From Oceanihabitans iliipiscarium (lineage in GTDB: Bacteria; Bacteroidota; Bacteroidia; Flavobacteriales; Flavobacteriaceae), in assembly GCF_042686125.1 (NCBI RefSeq), contig NZ_JBHUOV010000007.1, positions 124,001 through 188,000 on the forward strand: DNA of 64,000 nt, read 5' to 3'. How positions within the stretch are numbered: position 1 is the stretch's first letter; every line of letters begins with the position of its first letter. Below, piece by piece: positions 16,551 through 25,670 of this stretch. A program made the translations under genes and the position numbers. The notes beneath the pieces were generated by a model that was given only the letters and a program-made list of their open reading frames with translations, was not told where the DNA came from and ran no database searches.

Positions 16551-19007
16551 TTATCTTTTAAGAGAGAAATGATTGACATATTCTCTACCATCTTGAAGAT
16601 TAACCAAAAACCAGTAATCATCATTTGGTAATGCTTTTCCGTTAAAAGTGCCATCCCAACCAGTACCTATAGGGCTTATCTCTTTTAAAAGTTTTCCAAA
16701 CCTGTTATAAATTTTAATTTTGGTTTGAGGTTGAAACTGTGCAGAAACTCCAAGAATCTGCCAAGTATCATGGTGGCCATCATTATTGGGCGTGAAATAT
16801 TGAGGAAATCCTATAACAGATATTATTTTTTCTACATCACCACAATTATTTTTAACGTCTCTCACGACTAAAGTATATATTCCTGGATATACATTAGTTA
16901 AGACATTACTTGACTGAAAATCTAGGTATAATCCTCCTTGATCATTAAATAACGCATATTCATAAATACCTTCACCAGATGCTAGAACCGTTACAGTGTT
17001 ATATGTTTCTCCATCAACCACTTCAACTGCATCTATAGTTGCAATATTAGAAGGCTCTACTGTAATGGTTCTTGATTTGGAACATCCATTGATATCTGTA
17101 ACAGTCACAGTATAAGTGCCAATTTCATTAATTTGAATCTCATTGGTAACTTCACCATTAGACCAAGTATAAGTATAATCATTAGGATGGCCATCCACAC
17201 CACTTTCAAGTGTTATGGATTCAGGAAACAAGTTTAAGCAATAAAAAACAGTTTCATCTTCTAATAATAGAGGTAGAGGGTTAATCGTTAAGGTCACTTC
17301 GCTAATCCCATAACAAGCATTATTATCTTCAGCTCTAGCAAAAATGATTTGAGAATAAGGGGTTGTATTAGTATAAGGTGTTGCTAATTGATTTGATTCT
17401 AAAAGCGCATCCTCATAGGTTTCGTAATAAGTAACTGGAAAAGGAATAGCATTAATGGTTTGGATATCTGAAGTAAATTCGTTTAAATCAAAACTATTAA
17501 TACCATCTTCAGAATCTATTTCATCACAAACAGGAGTTGCTAGATAATCTAGAATTTGAGTTGCACTTACTTCAAGGGTAAGTTCAGTGATGGTTAGACA
17601 ACCTGTTATTTCATTAATGACCTGTACAAAAATGGTTTGTGGGTTGGCTGTATTGCTAAAATTATTTCCATCGACATCATTTTCATCATTTTGAGCATCT
17701 AATAAATTGGTATGAAATTTTAAGAAAACAGTAGTCGCTCCTGCACTTAATTCATCTTGAGCTTGAAAGAGGTTAAAGCTAGTAAACCCGTCAACGATGC
17801 CATCTTCATCACATTGAAACAAGGTGCTATTTGAAACAAGAGGAGCAGGTTGAACAACTAGGTTTAAAGTTGTCACGCTATAACAATCTGTATTTGTAAC
17901 ACTTTCTATTCTTATATATATTTGTTGATCATCAATTTCTGTGTTGTAAAAAGGGCTAGACAGTGGACTTAGACCATTTTCAGCATTAAACATCGTTTCG
18001 TGATATGTTATATTTAAAAGTGTAGGATCTTGTCCGTTTAAAATTTCATTGTTTTTAGAGTTTAAATCAAAAAAAGTAAAACCATTAAACGTATCGCCAT
18101 CATCGGTATTATCACAGCTTAATAAATCTGAAGGTTCAGCAAAATCAGGACCTAAGTTTACATTTAAATCAAAAGAGACTATAATAAAACAACCTGTTAT
18201 ATCATTAGTTAATCTAGCAAATATAGTTTGAGAGTCGCTAGTGTTGGTATACGGACTAGCTAATGCGTTAATGTTTATATTAGCATCACTTTCAGATTCG
18301 TGATATGATACAGAAACATCTGTTTGACTTCCAATAATAGTAGGTGTATTATCTTCTAAATTGAAAGACGTAAAGCCATCGTCAAAAGGCGCATCTACAT
18401 CACAACTTATTAGGTTTAGAGCAGTTGAGGTTGTTGCTTCATTATTAGGTGGCTCAGAAAACTGAGCTGTTCCAGTCCATTCAAGACTAAATGGGCTGTT
18501 ACCAATAGGTCTATCAATAACAATAAAATAAGATTCTCCAGCATTAACATTAAGCCAGCTTACAAAACTATTACCATCTGGTCCAGGACCTTCAGCAAAA
18601 TCGCCTTCAGTACCATTCATACCAGTTAAGTTATTAGTTTGGCCAGCGGCTTGTGGGTTTGTAGTTGAGCATCTAATAGCTTGGCCTATGGCATTACAAG
18701 CGACATTTGGACCGAAAACAAAAAAATCATAATCTTCAGTAATTAAAGTACTTCCAGGCGTAAGAGTAAAGCCTAAAGTTCCATTCGTTACTACACTTAC
18801 TTGTAGCCATAAGCTATTGTTTTCTTGGCTGCCACAGGTGTTTGATCCAGATAATTCTTGAATGCCAATACCACTAACATCTAAATTAATATTAGAATTA
18901 CCACATACAACAACTGCATCTACACAGTTTGTAGGCTGCTGGGCAAAAACGAGGTTTATGAATAAACTCGTTAAAACAAATACGTAGTAATTAATATTTG
19001 ATTTCAA
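16551..19007 (-). CDS. T9SS type B surface protein, tandem paralogue A
   Basis: An 818-residue exported protein. The only start giving the full signal peptide (MKSNINYYVFVLTSLFINLV, then FAQQ) is a TTG at 19007, 14 bases after the stop of the upstream gene. The N-terminal domain (about 25-185; CVDAVVVCGNSNINLDVSG, DYDFFVFGPNVAC, YFIVIDRP) is typical of flavobacterial type B proteins but has no function I can name. Four D-x-D-G type repeats follow, then an Ig-like module (NDYTYTWSNGEVTNEI) and a type B domain (PQYFTPNNDGHHDTW, end NHFSLKR). Its C-terminal half (roughly 400 residues) is nearly the same as that of the adjacent 915-residue protein, so the two arose by duplication with exchange of N-terminal modules. 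Confidence 0.92.
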   Translation of the reverse strand: MKSNINYYVFVLTSLFINLVFAQQPTNCVDAVVVCGNSNINLDVSGIGIQELSGSNTCGSQENNSLWLQVSVVTNGTLGFTLTPGSTLITEDYDFFVFGPNVACNAIGQAIRCSTTNPQAAGQTNNLTGMNGTEGDFAEGPGPDGNSFVSWLNVNAGESYFIVIDRPIGNSPFSLEWTGTAQFSEPPNNEATTSTALNLISCDVDAPFDDGFTSFNLEDNTPTIIGSQTDVSVSYHESESDANININALASPYTNTSDSQTIFARLTNDITGCFIIVSFDLNVNLGPDFAEPSDLLSCDNTDDGDTFNGFTFFDLNSKNNEILNGQDPTLLNITYHETMFNAENGLSPLSSPFYNTEIDDQQIYIRIESVTNTDCYSVTTLNLVVQPAPLVSNSTLFQCDEDGIVDGFTSFNLFQAQDELSAGATTVFLKFHTNLLDAQNDENDVDGNNFSNTANPQTIFVQVINEITGCLTITELTLEVSATQILDYLATPVCDEIDSEDGINSFDLNEFTSDIQTINAIPFPVTYYETYEDALLESNQLATPYTNTTPYSQIIFARAEDNNACYGISEVTLTINPLPLLLEDETVFYCLNLFPESITLESGVDGHPNDYTYTWSNGEVTNEIQINEIGTYTVTVTDINGCSKSRTITVEPSNIATIDAVEVVDGETYNTVTVLASGEGIYEYALFNDQGGLYLDFQSSNVLTNVYPGIYTLVVRDVKNNCGDVEKIISVIGFPQYFTPNNDGHHDTWQILGVSAQFQPQTKIKIYNRFGKLLKEISPIGTGWDGTFNGKALPNDDYWFLVNLQDGREYVNHFSLKR

Positions 19008-19021
19008 AGTATTTTAGATTA

Positions 19022-21769
19022 TTATCTCTTTAAAGTAAAATGGCTAACAAATTCTCTGCCATCCTGAAGTTTAGCAGAAAACCAGTAATCGTCATTAGGT
19101 AAAACTTCACCATTAAAAGTACCATCCCAACCAATACCAACTGGACTTAGTTCTTTTAGAAGTTTACCATATCTATTAAAAATTTTAATCCTTGTTTGTG
19201 GTTGAAATTGTGCTGAAACACCAAGGACTTGCCATGTGTCATGGAAACCATCTCCATTAGGTGTAAAGTATTGAGGAAATCCAATAACTGAAATGACTTG
19301 TTCTACAATACCACAATTGTTTTTAACATCTCTAACCGTTAAGGTGTATATACCTGGGTATACATTAGTTAATACATTATTTGGCTGAAAAGGAAGATAT
19401 ACACCACCCTGACTATCATATAGAGCGTACTCATAAATCCCTTCGCCAGAAGCTTGGATAGTTACAGTATTATTAGCTTGACCATCAACGACAACTACAG
19501 AGTCAATAGTAGCAATATTAGAGGCTTCAACAGTAATCGTTCTTTCATTAGTACACCCATTACTATTTTGAACCGTTACAGTATAAGTGCCAATTTCATT
19601 AACCTCAATCTCATTAGTAGTTTCTCCATTAGACCAAACATAAGTATAATCATTAGGATTACCATCTACACCACTTTGAAGTGTTATAGTCTCTGGATAT
19701 AAATTTAAACAATAATAGACCGTTTCATCATCTAATAATTGAGGCAAAGGACTTACAGTTAAAGTCACTTCGCTTATACCATAGCAAGCGTTAGCATCTT
19801 CAGCTCTAGCAAAAATAATTTGAGAATAAGGATTGGTGTTAGTGTATGGCGATATTAATTGATTTTGTTCTAAGAGTGAATCTTCATAGGTGGCATAAAA
19901 AGCAATAGGAAACCCAATAGAATTAATCGCCTGAATATCTGCAGCAATTATATCTAAATCGAAATCATTTATTCCATCTTCAGAACCAATATCATCACAA
20001 ATTGAATCAGCTATATAATCTTGAATTTGAGTAGAACTCACTTCCAACGAGACTTCTACAATACTTGAGCAACCAGCTAGATTATTTGTGATTTGTGCAT
20101 AAATCGTTTCAGGGCTAATTGAGTTAGTATATACGTTATTTGTAATTGGGTCTGTATTATTTTCTGCATCAGAACGTGTGTGAAAATAAACGACATCTAA
20201 AACAGGGTCTAGACCTGTCAAGTCTTCGTTTGCTTCTTCTAAATTAAATATTGTTAATCCATCAGGAACTCCATCTTCATCACATTGTATTAACGATATA
20301 TTAGTTGTAGTAGGGTTTGGAAAATACTCTATGTCTGCCTCTCCTTCAATAGTTTCGCAACTACCTGCTAAAAGTTCAATTGTAACTTCATATAGTCCAT
20401 CTTCTGTGACTTCTAATTCATGAGGGTCTACAGCAGGAGTAGGTATAATTACTCCATCTTGTGTCCAAGTATATGTAGCGCCTGTAAGTTCTTCAGCAAC
20501 TAGAGTGTAGGTATCACCTTCACATAATGGAAGGTAAGTAGAAGCGTTTCCGTTTTGAATGATATCAATTTTTTCATTAAAAAAAGAAGCAATAAAAGGA
20601 GGGAGTCCTTGTCTAGATAAATTTCCACCTAAATCTAAAGCAGCATGCTCATAGTTACAAGCTAAACCTGCTAAATTTGGGTCGTTAATAACACTTAAAA
20701 AAGTATCACCTTGATCATAAGTTCTACTTGAGGACCTATAAATTTTACCATTTGGACCAAGTTGTAAAGCTGTTCTATATACTTGTCTACTATCTAAAAC
20801 TACTTCAGTAGAGCTAATGTCTGCAGCCGTTAAGTTATATTGTAAAAGTGCACCAAATTGGGCATTAGGGTTTGTGAAATCTTCTTGAGGTGTTTCAAAA
20901 AACGTAGAAACGTATAAAAATTGATTGTTAGGAGAAAATTCTAAACCATAAGGTGATTGGGGTTGACTAGAGCCAAAGTTGAAATCTATAGGAATTTGAT
21001 AACCATTACTTACAGTTCCAGTGTCAGTATCAAAATCAAAAAGATATAACCCACGAGCAATATTTGCTACTGCTATTTTTGTGCCATCAGGAGAAAACTT
21101 TAAATATCCTCGTCTTTCATCAATAGTAAACGGAAAGGTTGAGATTACAGGAGTAGGATTTACTCCAGTGTCAGTAACCTCGTATGCATAAAATGTATTA
21201 TTATTTTCTCCAGCAGCTGGTAATTGTGCATTATCGTCGGCAAATGTAACTACCCAAATAGACTCTGATTCGCAATCTTTTAAAACAGCACTTAATTTTT
21301 CGGAAGTATTAAAAAGTAGCTGTTGGTTTTTTCGAGTCACAGCTCCTAGTCCAAAATTTAAATTCATATCGACTTCAGAAAAATGAAAACCTTCATCTGG
21401 ATTACCACTATATTCTGTATCAACAGTAAATATATAATAGATGTTTGAACTACCTGGTTTAGGAATAATAATTGCAGATTGTGTGCTAGACTGGTTGCCT
21501 TTTAGTCCAGTACCATTATCCATAATGCTATGTTGCCAATTATAAACATTTACACCATTTGTATAAAATAATAAGTTTCCGCTTGAACTAGAAATACTAG
21601 TGCAACCTTCTTCAGTAAACAACTGTCCATCGTTAACAGGTGTTACCGCTTCAGTAATATAATCAAAATTGATTCCAGCATTATCTCCAAAATACCAATT
21701 AGCAGCTTGTTGCTGAGCATTGGATACAGCAAAACTTAGAAAAAGTAGATATAAAATAATTCTTTTCAT
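19022..21769 (-). CDS. T9SS type B surface protein with beta-propeller-like N-terminus, tandem paralogue B
   Basis: A 915-residue exported protein; signal peptide residues 1-18 (AVSNA then QQQ). Residues about 20-400 look like a WD40/lactonase-type beta-propeller (NWYFGDNAGINFD, YLKFSPDGTKIAVANI, GLEFSPNNQFLYVSTFF, LGPNGKIYRSSS). An Ig-like module (about 405-485; YTWTQDGVIIPTP), two D-x-D-G repeats, a further Ig-like module and a type B sorting domain (PQYFTPNGDGFHDTW, end SHFTLKR) follow. It is the first of the six surface genes. An exact -7 box lies between the permease stop and this ATG, so the block can be transcribed independently of the ABC transporter genes upstream. Confidence 0.92.
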   Translation of the reverse strand: MKRIILYLLFLSFAVSNAQQQAANWYFGDNAGINFDYITEAVTPVNDGQLFTEEGCTSISSSSGNLLFYTNGVNVYNWQHSIMDNGTGLKGNQSSTQSAIIIPKPGSSNIYYIFTVDTEYSGNPDEGFHFSEVDMNLNFGLGAVTRKNQQLLFNTSEKLSAVLKDCESESIWVVTFADDNAQLPAAGENNNTFYAYEVTDTGVNPTPVISTFPFTIDERRGYLKFSPDGTKIAVANIARGLYLFDFDTDTGTVSNGYQIPIDFNFGSSQPQSPYGLEFSPNNQFLYVSTFFETPQEDFTNPNAQFGALLQYNLTAADISSTEVVLDSRQVYRTALQLGPNGKIYRSSSRTYDQGDTFLSVINDPNLAGLACNYEHAALDLGGNLSRQGLPPFIASFFNEKIDIIQNGNASTYLPLCEGDTYTLVAEELTGATYTWTQDGVIIPTPAVDPHELEVTEDGLYEVTIELLAGSCETIEGEADIEYFPNPTTTNISLIQCDEDGVPDGLTIFNLEEANEDLTGLDPVLDVVYFHTRSDAENNTDPITNNVYTNSISPETIYAQITNNLAGCSSIVEVSLEVSSTQIQDYIADSICDDIGSEDGINDFDLDIIAADIQAINSIGFPIAFYATYEDSLLEQNQLISPYTNTNPYSQIIFARAEDANACYGISEVTLTVSPLPQLLDDETVYYCLNLYPETITLQSGVDGNPNDYTYVWSNGETTNEIEVNEIGTYTVTVQNSNGCTNERTITVEASNIATIDSVVVVDGQANNTVTIQASGEGIYEYALYDSQGGVYLPFQPNNVLTNVYPGIYTLTVRDVKNNCGIVEQVISVIGFPQYFTPNGDGFHDTWQVLGVSAQFQPQTRIKIFNRYGKLLKELSPVGIGWDGTFNGEVLPNDDYWFSAKLQDGREFVSHFTLKR

Positions 21770-21789
21770 CTTTAAATAGCAATAGCTAT

Positions 21790-21797
21790 CAAAGATA
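21790..21797 (-). promoter_or_regulatory. -7 box (TATCTTTG) at the head of the T9SS surface-protein block
   Basis: An exact TAnnTTTG match on the minus strand directly after the ABC permease stop codon and 20 bases before the ATG at 21769. It would give a transcript beginning with the 915-residue protein. Confidence 0.6.
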
Positions 21798-22622
21798 TTA
21801 TAAATCTCGCTGTTTTAATAATCTATAAGACAAAAAGATGAAAAGAGACGTCCAAATTAACACTATACCTATTTCATGCCAATGTACTGCATAGTCATAA
21901 GCTATTTCAGATTTGTCTGGAAACTTAGTCATTACAATTCGTTGAATAGGTTGATCGATTAGCTTATACATTGATTTTAATGGAAAGAAATTTTGAATTT
22001 TTTCTGCAAATTCATAATTAGTTTGCCAAGTTAATAACCCTAAAATGATATATTCTAAAATGTATAAAATAAAAAGAAATGCTAGAGCAAAAGCTGACCG
22101 TTTTACAAGCATACCAAAGAATAAACATAGGCTAAAGAAGCCGACTAGTTTAACAAAGTAGGCTAATAAAAAATTGGTTTCTCTAAAGATGATGCTTGCT
22201 TCGGTGTAGCTTGAATAATATAAGCCAATAAAAAATGAAGCTAATGCAATTAACAGGGTTGCAACAAAAGAAAAGAAAACGATGGTGTAGAATTTAGATA
22301 GTATAAATTCTTTTTTACTCAAGCCATCTATAAGGTTTTGTTTAATGGTTTTGTTGCTATATTCATTACCAATCATACTGACCACTACAATAGCAAAAAA
22401 GAATTTGAATTGTGAAGCAAAAAAGGTAGTAATATGCCAAATAATAGGAAAATTAAAGATGCCTAATTCACCTAATTCTAAGGTGAAAAAACCAAAAAAA
22501 TTGATTTTTATAGATGAGAGTATTAAAACCGTAAATGGCAATACAAAAGACACGAATATAAGTATTTTACTTACTCTATTATGAAGCAATTTTTGTAATT
22601 CTAAGCTTAAAAGTCGTAACAT
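21798..22622 (-). CDS. ABC-2 type transporter permease
   Basis: A 274-residue inner-membrane permease with about six hydrophobic segments: near residues 20-40, 68-88, 110-132, 150-170, 175-200 and 245-265. Between the second and third is the cytoplasmic stretch NEYSNKTIKQNLIDGLSKKE, typical of BcrB/NosY-like ABC-2 permeases that work with a separate ATPase. It lies 25 bases downstream of the ATPase gene, so the two surely form one exporter. Substrate cannot be told from sequence; relatives export antimicrobial peptides, lipids or are of unknown role. The surface-protein block begins 28 bases further downstream. Confidence 0.88.
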   Translation of the reverse strand: MLRLLSLELQKLLHNRVSKILIFVSFVLPFTVLILSSIKINFFGFFTLELGELGIFNFPIIWHITTFFASQFKFFFAIVVVSMIGNEYSNKTIKQNLIDGLSKKEFILSKFYTIVFFSFVATLLIALASFFIGLYYSSYTEASIIFRETNFLLAYFVKLVGFFSLCLFFGMLVKRSAFALAFLFILYILEYIILGLLTWQTNYEFAEKIQNFFPLKSMYKLIDQPIQRIVMTKFPDKSEIAYDYAVHWHEIGIVLIWTSLFIFLSYRLLKQRDL

Positions 22623-22647
22623 GAGATTGGTTTTTTGATGAGATGAA

Positions 22648-23544
22648 TTAGTTGTTGTCTGTAAGCTGAAGGAATTGTTCTTCTAAACTTTCTTTACGTT
22701 TAACGAGGTGAGATAAAATGATGCCTTTATCAAACATGAGTTTGTTAAACGTTGTGGCATCCATAGGCTCATTTAAAAATGCTGTTAATAAATCATTTTC
22801 AACTTTTATGTTTTTGAAAGCTGAATTATTTTCTAATAGATTTAGTAATTCATCATGCTTTTCGGCTTTTAATTCAAAAAAACCATGACTAGAAATCATT
22901 TCATCAACACGACCTGAATATAATTTTTCACCTTTACGAAGTACGACAACATGAGTACATACTTTTTCAACTTCATCTAGTAAGTGAGAGGCTAGAAGTA
23001 TTGTTGTGCCATTGTTTGCAATGTCTTTTATGATTTTTCTAATTTGATGAATCCCTTGAGGGTCTAATCCATTTGTGGGTTCATCAAGAATAAGTATTTC
23101 AGGGTCGTTTAGTAAAGCTGAAGCGATTGCTAAACGTTGTTTCATGCCTAAAGAATAGGTTTTAAATTTATGATCTTTTCTATCTAATAACCCAACAATA
23201 TCTAGTTTTTCTTCAATTTTACTATAATCTACACCTTTAATTTTGCAGACTAGTTTTAGGTTTTGAGAGGCAGTCATGTAAGGGTAAAAGTTAGGACGCT
23301 CGATTATTGCACCAACTTTTTTTAAGGCATCATGAGTGGTTACGCTTCCGTCAAACCATTTAAAATCGCCTTGAGTTTTATTAACAACATTTAAAACTAT
23401 ACCTAAAGTTGTCGATTTTCCGCTTCCATTTGGTCCTAAAATACCATAAACGTTTCCTTTGTTAATGGTAAATGAAAGATCTTTTACTGCTGTGAGATAA
23501 CCAAACTTTTTAGTCAGGTTATTTATGGTAAGAATTGATTCCAA
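22648..23544 (-). CDS. ABC transporter ATP-binding protein
   Basis: A 298-residue soluble ATPase that powers the neighbouring permease. Walker A GPNGSGKS (37-44), signature SLGMKQR (131-137), Walker B LILDEPTNGLD (151-161) and the H-loop in LLASHLLDE are all intact. The C-terminal 80 residues form an extension common in the BcrA/NatA group. The best start is a TTG at 23544, since the MESILTINNLTKKFG N-terminus matches the family and no ATG precedes it in frame nearby. An imperfect palindrome lies 41-66 bases upstream and could be an operator. Confidence 0.92.
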   Translation of the reverse strand: MESILTINNLTKKFGYLTAVKDLSFTINKGNVYGILGPNGSGKSTTLGIVLNVVNKTQGDFKWFDGSVTTHDALKKVGAIIERPNFYPYMTASQNLKLVCKIKGVDYSKIEEKLDIVGLLDRKDHKFKTYSLGMKQRLAIASALLNDPEILILDEPTNGLDPQGIHQIRKIIKDIANNGTTILLASHLLDEVEKVCTHVVVLRKGEKLYSGRVDEMISSHGFFELKAEKHDELLNLLENNSAFKNIKVENDLLTAFLNEPMDATTFNKLMFDKGIILSHLVKRKESLEEQFLQLTDNN

Positions 23545-23584
23545 TTGAAATAATGATTGATTAGTTATATGTAAGACGAGCTTG

Positions 23585-23610
23585 GCTGAAAATTGTTACA
23601 ATGGTTCAGC
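23585..23610. promoter_or_regulatory. Imperfect palindrome upstream of the ABC exporter operon (possible operator)
   Basis: GCTGAA (23585-23590) pairs with TTCAGC (23605-23610), and ATTGT with ACAAT inside. It lies in the 100-base gap between the pRiA4b-like gene and the ATPase start. There is no T-run on the minus strand, so it is not an obvious terminator. An operator or 3'-end stabilising hairpin is possible; low certainty. Confidence 0.3.
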
Positions 23611-23644
23611 TTAAATTCAAAAACAAGTAAAAATGGTCTGGTTG

Positions 23645-24160
23645 TTAATTCCAGTTTTCGTTAAAGTCCATGTTGTCATAATCTTCAACGTCATAGCCAT
23701 CATCAAACTCATCAAACTCTTCTTCATCCTCACTTTCAAAATTTTTACTTGGCGCTTCATCAGGAATTTGGCCATGTACAAACATGAGGTTCGGATAGTC
23801 TGCACCTTCAGCTTCTTCTACTATTTCAGCTAATTCAACATAAAAAGTCCACATGTTCAAGAAATCGTACACATAAATTAATTTTGTTTGCATTTCATGT
23901 ACGACATCATTAAGCGTGGTTTCATTCATTAGTCGAATAGAACTGTTGCCTTCACTTACATCAAACATCGAGATTTCTTCGCCTTGTTCCCAGATGTCAT
24001 TACTCACATAAAAGGATGCCATTTCAAGACCATCAAATCCAAAAGATTGTGTGATAATATTATGCAAGTCTTCTAAAGAATCTGTTTCACGAATTTCTAA
24101 ATCACGAAAGATATCTTCTTCAGTATCATTATCTAGTATAACTCTAAATCTGTAAATCAT
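23645..24160 (-). CDS. Plasmid pRiA4b ORF-3-like family protein
   Basis: A 171-residue cytoplasmic protein. The N-terminal MIYRFRVILDNDTEEDIFRD, then LEDLHNIITQSFGFD and MASFYVSNDIWEQGEEIS, match the pRiA4b ORF-3 family (also annotated as IS1096 passenger TnpR), whose function is unknown. The C-terminal 40 residues are strongly acidic (runs such as EDEEEFDEFDDGYDVEDYD) and probably disordered. No transposase or inverted repeats flank it, so it is a resident chromosomal gene. An exact -7 box lies 18 bases upstream; the gap of 100 bases to the ABC operon suggests it is transcribed alone. Confidence 0.85.
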   Translation of the reverse strand: MIYRFRVILDNDTEEDIFRDLEIRETDSLEDLHNIITQSFGFDGLEMASFYVSNDIWEQGEEISMFDVSEGNSSIRLMNETTLNDVVHEMQTKLIYVYDFLNMWTFYVELAEIVEEAEGADYPNLMFVHGQIPDEAPSKNFESEDEEEFDEFDDGYDVEDYDNMDFNENWN

Positions 24161-24177
24161 GTTGAATAATTATAATA

Positions 24178-24185
24178 CAAAGGTA
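24178..24185 (-). promoter_or_regulatory. -7 box (TACCTTTG) of the pRiA4b-like gene
   Basis: An exact TAnnTTTG match on the minus strand, ending 17 bases before the ATG at 24160, in the 38-base gap after ctaA. Confidence 0.6.
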
Positions 24186-24198
24186 TGATTTTTTTGAA

Positions 24199-25215
24199 TT
24201 ATTTACTGAAACGATGCAGTGTAAATGTCATCGCGCTTAATAAGAAAAAAGCACCAATTTGATGTGTTACACCTAACCAAACAGGAACTCGAAGAACTAT
24301 GGTTAAAACGCCTAGTAAAAATTGCAATACCACTAAAATCATTAAGCTATTTATACCGAAGCTTTGAGGATGAGTTAGATTTAAGTTTCTAGATTTTTTC
24401 CAAATTATACAGACCATAAAAACCACTATATATGCTAATATTCTATGCACAAATTGAACGCCACTTCTACCTTCAATAAAATTTTTGTAAATCGGGTGGT
24501 GTTCAATATAAACCGTTTCGTGCATGAATTTACCTTCGCTCATCATTGGCCAATGGTTGTGAATAAATCCTGCATCTAAGCCAGCAACAAAAGCGCCATA
24601 AATAATTTGAAGCAGTAAAACACCTAAGCCCACTCTGACTAGCGTTCTAAAACGTTTGTTAATGTCTTTTTTATTAGGAAATATTAAATCTAATGCGACC
24701 CAGAAAGTGTATGCAAACGTGATAAATGCCGTCGTTAAATGTGCTGCTAATCGATAATGGCTCACATCTGGATTGTCCACTAAGCCACTTTTTACCATAT
24801 ACCAACCTAAAAATCCTTGAAAGCCTCCAAGAATTAATAGTACAATTGATTTTTTTATAGTAGGTTTTGTGAGCTGTTTTGTGATAATAAAGTAAAGAAA
24901 CGGAAGAAAGAATACGATACCAATAAAACGACCAATGACACGATGTAACCATTCCCAGAAATAAATGTCTTTAAAATCTTCAAGAGAAAAATGATTGTTT
25001 AGTTTTTGATATTCAGGATACTGCTTGTATAAGTCGAAAGCAGCTTGCCATTCAATATCATTCATTGGAGGAATTGTTCCAGAAATCAGTTTGTAGTTAG
25101 AAATTGATAATCCAGAATGTGTCAGTCTTGTTATACCACCAACAACAACCATGATAAAAATTAAAACGCATCCTGTTAATAACCAATAAATGACTTTTTT
25201 GTTATCTTTTTTCAT
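24199..25215 (-). CDS. ctaA: Heme A synthase (COX15/CtaA family)
   Basis: This integral membrane enzyme oxidises the C8 methyl group of heme O to a formyl group, giving heme A for cytochrome c oxidase. The 338-residue form from the ATG at 25215 is preferred: it follows the GNAT stop after two bases, whereas the longer frame uses a TTG inside that gene. About eight transmembrane segments are visible. Histidines placed as heme ligands in the family occur in EWLHRVIGRFIG, YRLAAHLTTAF, QFVHRILAY and GVTHQIGAF. It is the last gene of a likely operon with the acetyltransferase, cca, tsaC and two glycosyltransferases. Cytochrome oxidase subunits and ctaB are not in the window. Confidence 0.93.
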   Translation of the reverse strand: MKKDNKKVIYWLLTGCVLIFIMVVVGGITRLTHSGLSISNYKLISGTIPPMNDIEWQAAFDLYKQYPEYQKLNNHFSLEDFKDIYFWEWLHRVIGRFIGIVFFLPFLYFIITKQLTKPTIKKSIVLLILGGFQGFLGWYMVKSGLVDNPDVSHYRLAAHLTTAFITFAYTFWVALDLIFPNKKDINKRFRTLVRVGLGVLLLQIIYGAFVAGLDAGFIHNHWPMMSEGKFMHETVYIEHHPIYKNFIEGRSGVQFVHRILAYIVVFMVCIIWKKSRNLNLTHPQSFGINSLMILVVLQFLLGVLTIVLRVPVWLGVTHQIGAFFLLSAMTFTLHRFSK

Positions 25216-25217
25216 AA

Positions 25218-25670
25218 TTAACTCAATTCTTTTTGAAAGCAAAGACTATTTTCAATGGTCTTGTATTGGCCATAGTTTGGAATGCTGTAATAATTATTTT
25301 TTTTATAAAATTGAACAGCTTCAGTTTGGCGAATGCCAGTTTCTAAAACACAAGAATTAAAGCCTAATTCTTTTGCCCACTCTTCTAAAGCTTTAAGGAT
25401 TTGCGATGCTACACCTTGACAGCGAGTTTCAGGTAAAGTAAACATGCGTTTAATTTCTACAGTGTTTTCATCAAAACCTTTAAAAGCACCACAACCTACA
25501 GGTTTTTGATTTACATAAGCAACAATAGTATGTTGTAAAGCTTCAATGCTATTAAATTGATTGTAAAAATCATGTTCATCACCATCTGTAATCTTTAAAT
25601 AGTTGTCTAATTTTTTAACCAATCTGATGAAGTCTATATGGCTCGAATTGGTTCTTACGATAGTCATCAT
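25218..25670 (-). CDS. GNAT family N-acetyltransferase
   Basis: A 150-residue cytoplasmic acyltransferase using acetyl-CoA. The acetyl-CoA binding motif A is visible as TRCQGVASQILKALEEWA with the preceding strand VEIKRMFTLPE, and the late Y residue that acts as acid in many members lies in AVQFYKKNNYYSI. The substrate cannot be inferred. The gene starts with two consecutive ATG codons (25670 and 25667); the first overlaps the TGA stop of cca, so translation is probably coupled. It lies two bases upstream of ctaA. Confidence 0.88.
   Translation of the reverse strand: MMTIVRTNSSHIDFIRLVKKLDNYLKITDGDEHDFYNQFNSIEALQHTIVAYVNQKPVGCGAFKGFDENTVEIKRMFTLPETRCQGVASQILKALEEWAKELGFNSCVLETGIRQTEAVQFYKKNNYYSIPNYGQYKTIENSLCFQKELS

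Noticed and set aside
23645..24160. Mobile element because the family is sometimes named after plasmid pRiA4b or IS1096
   Set aside because: No transposase, integrase or flanking inverted repeats; the gene has its own promoter and is common on Bacteroidota chromosomes.
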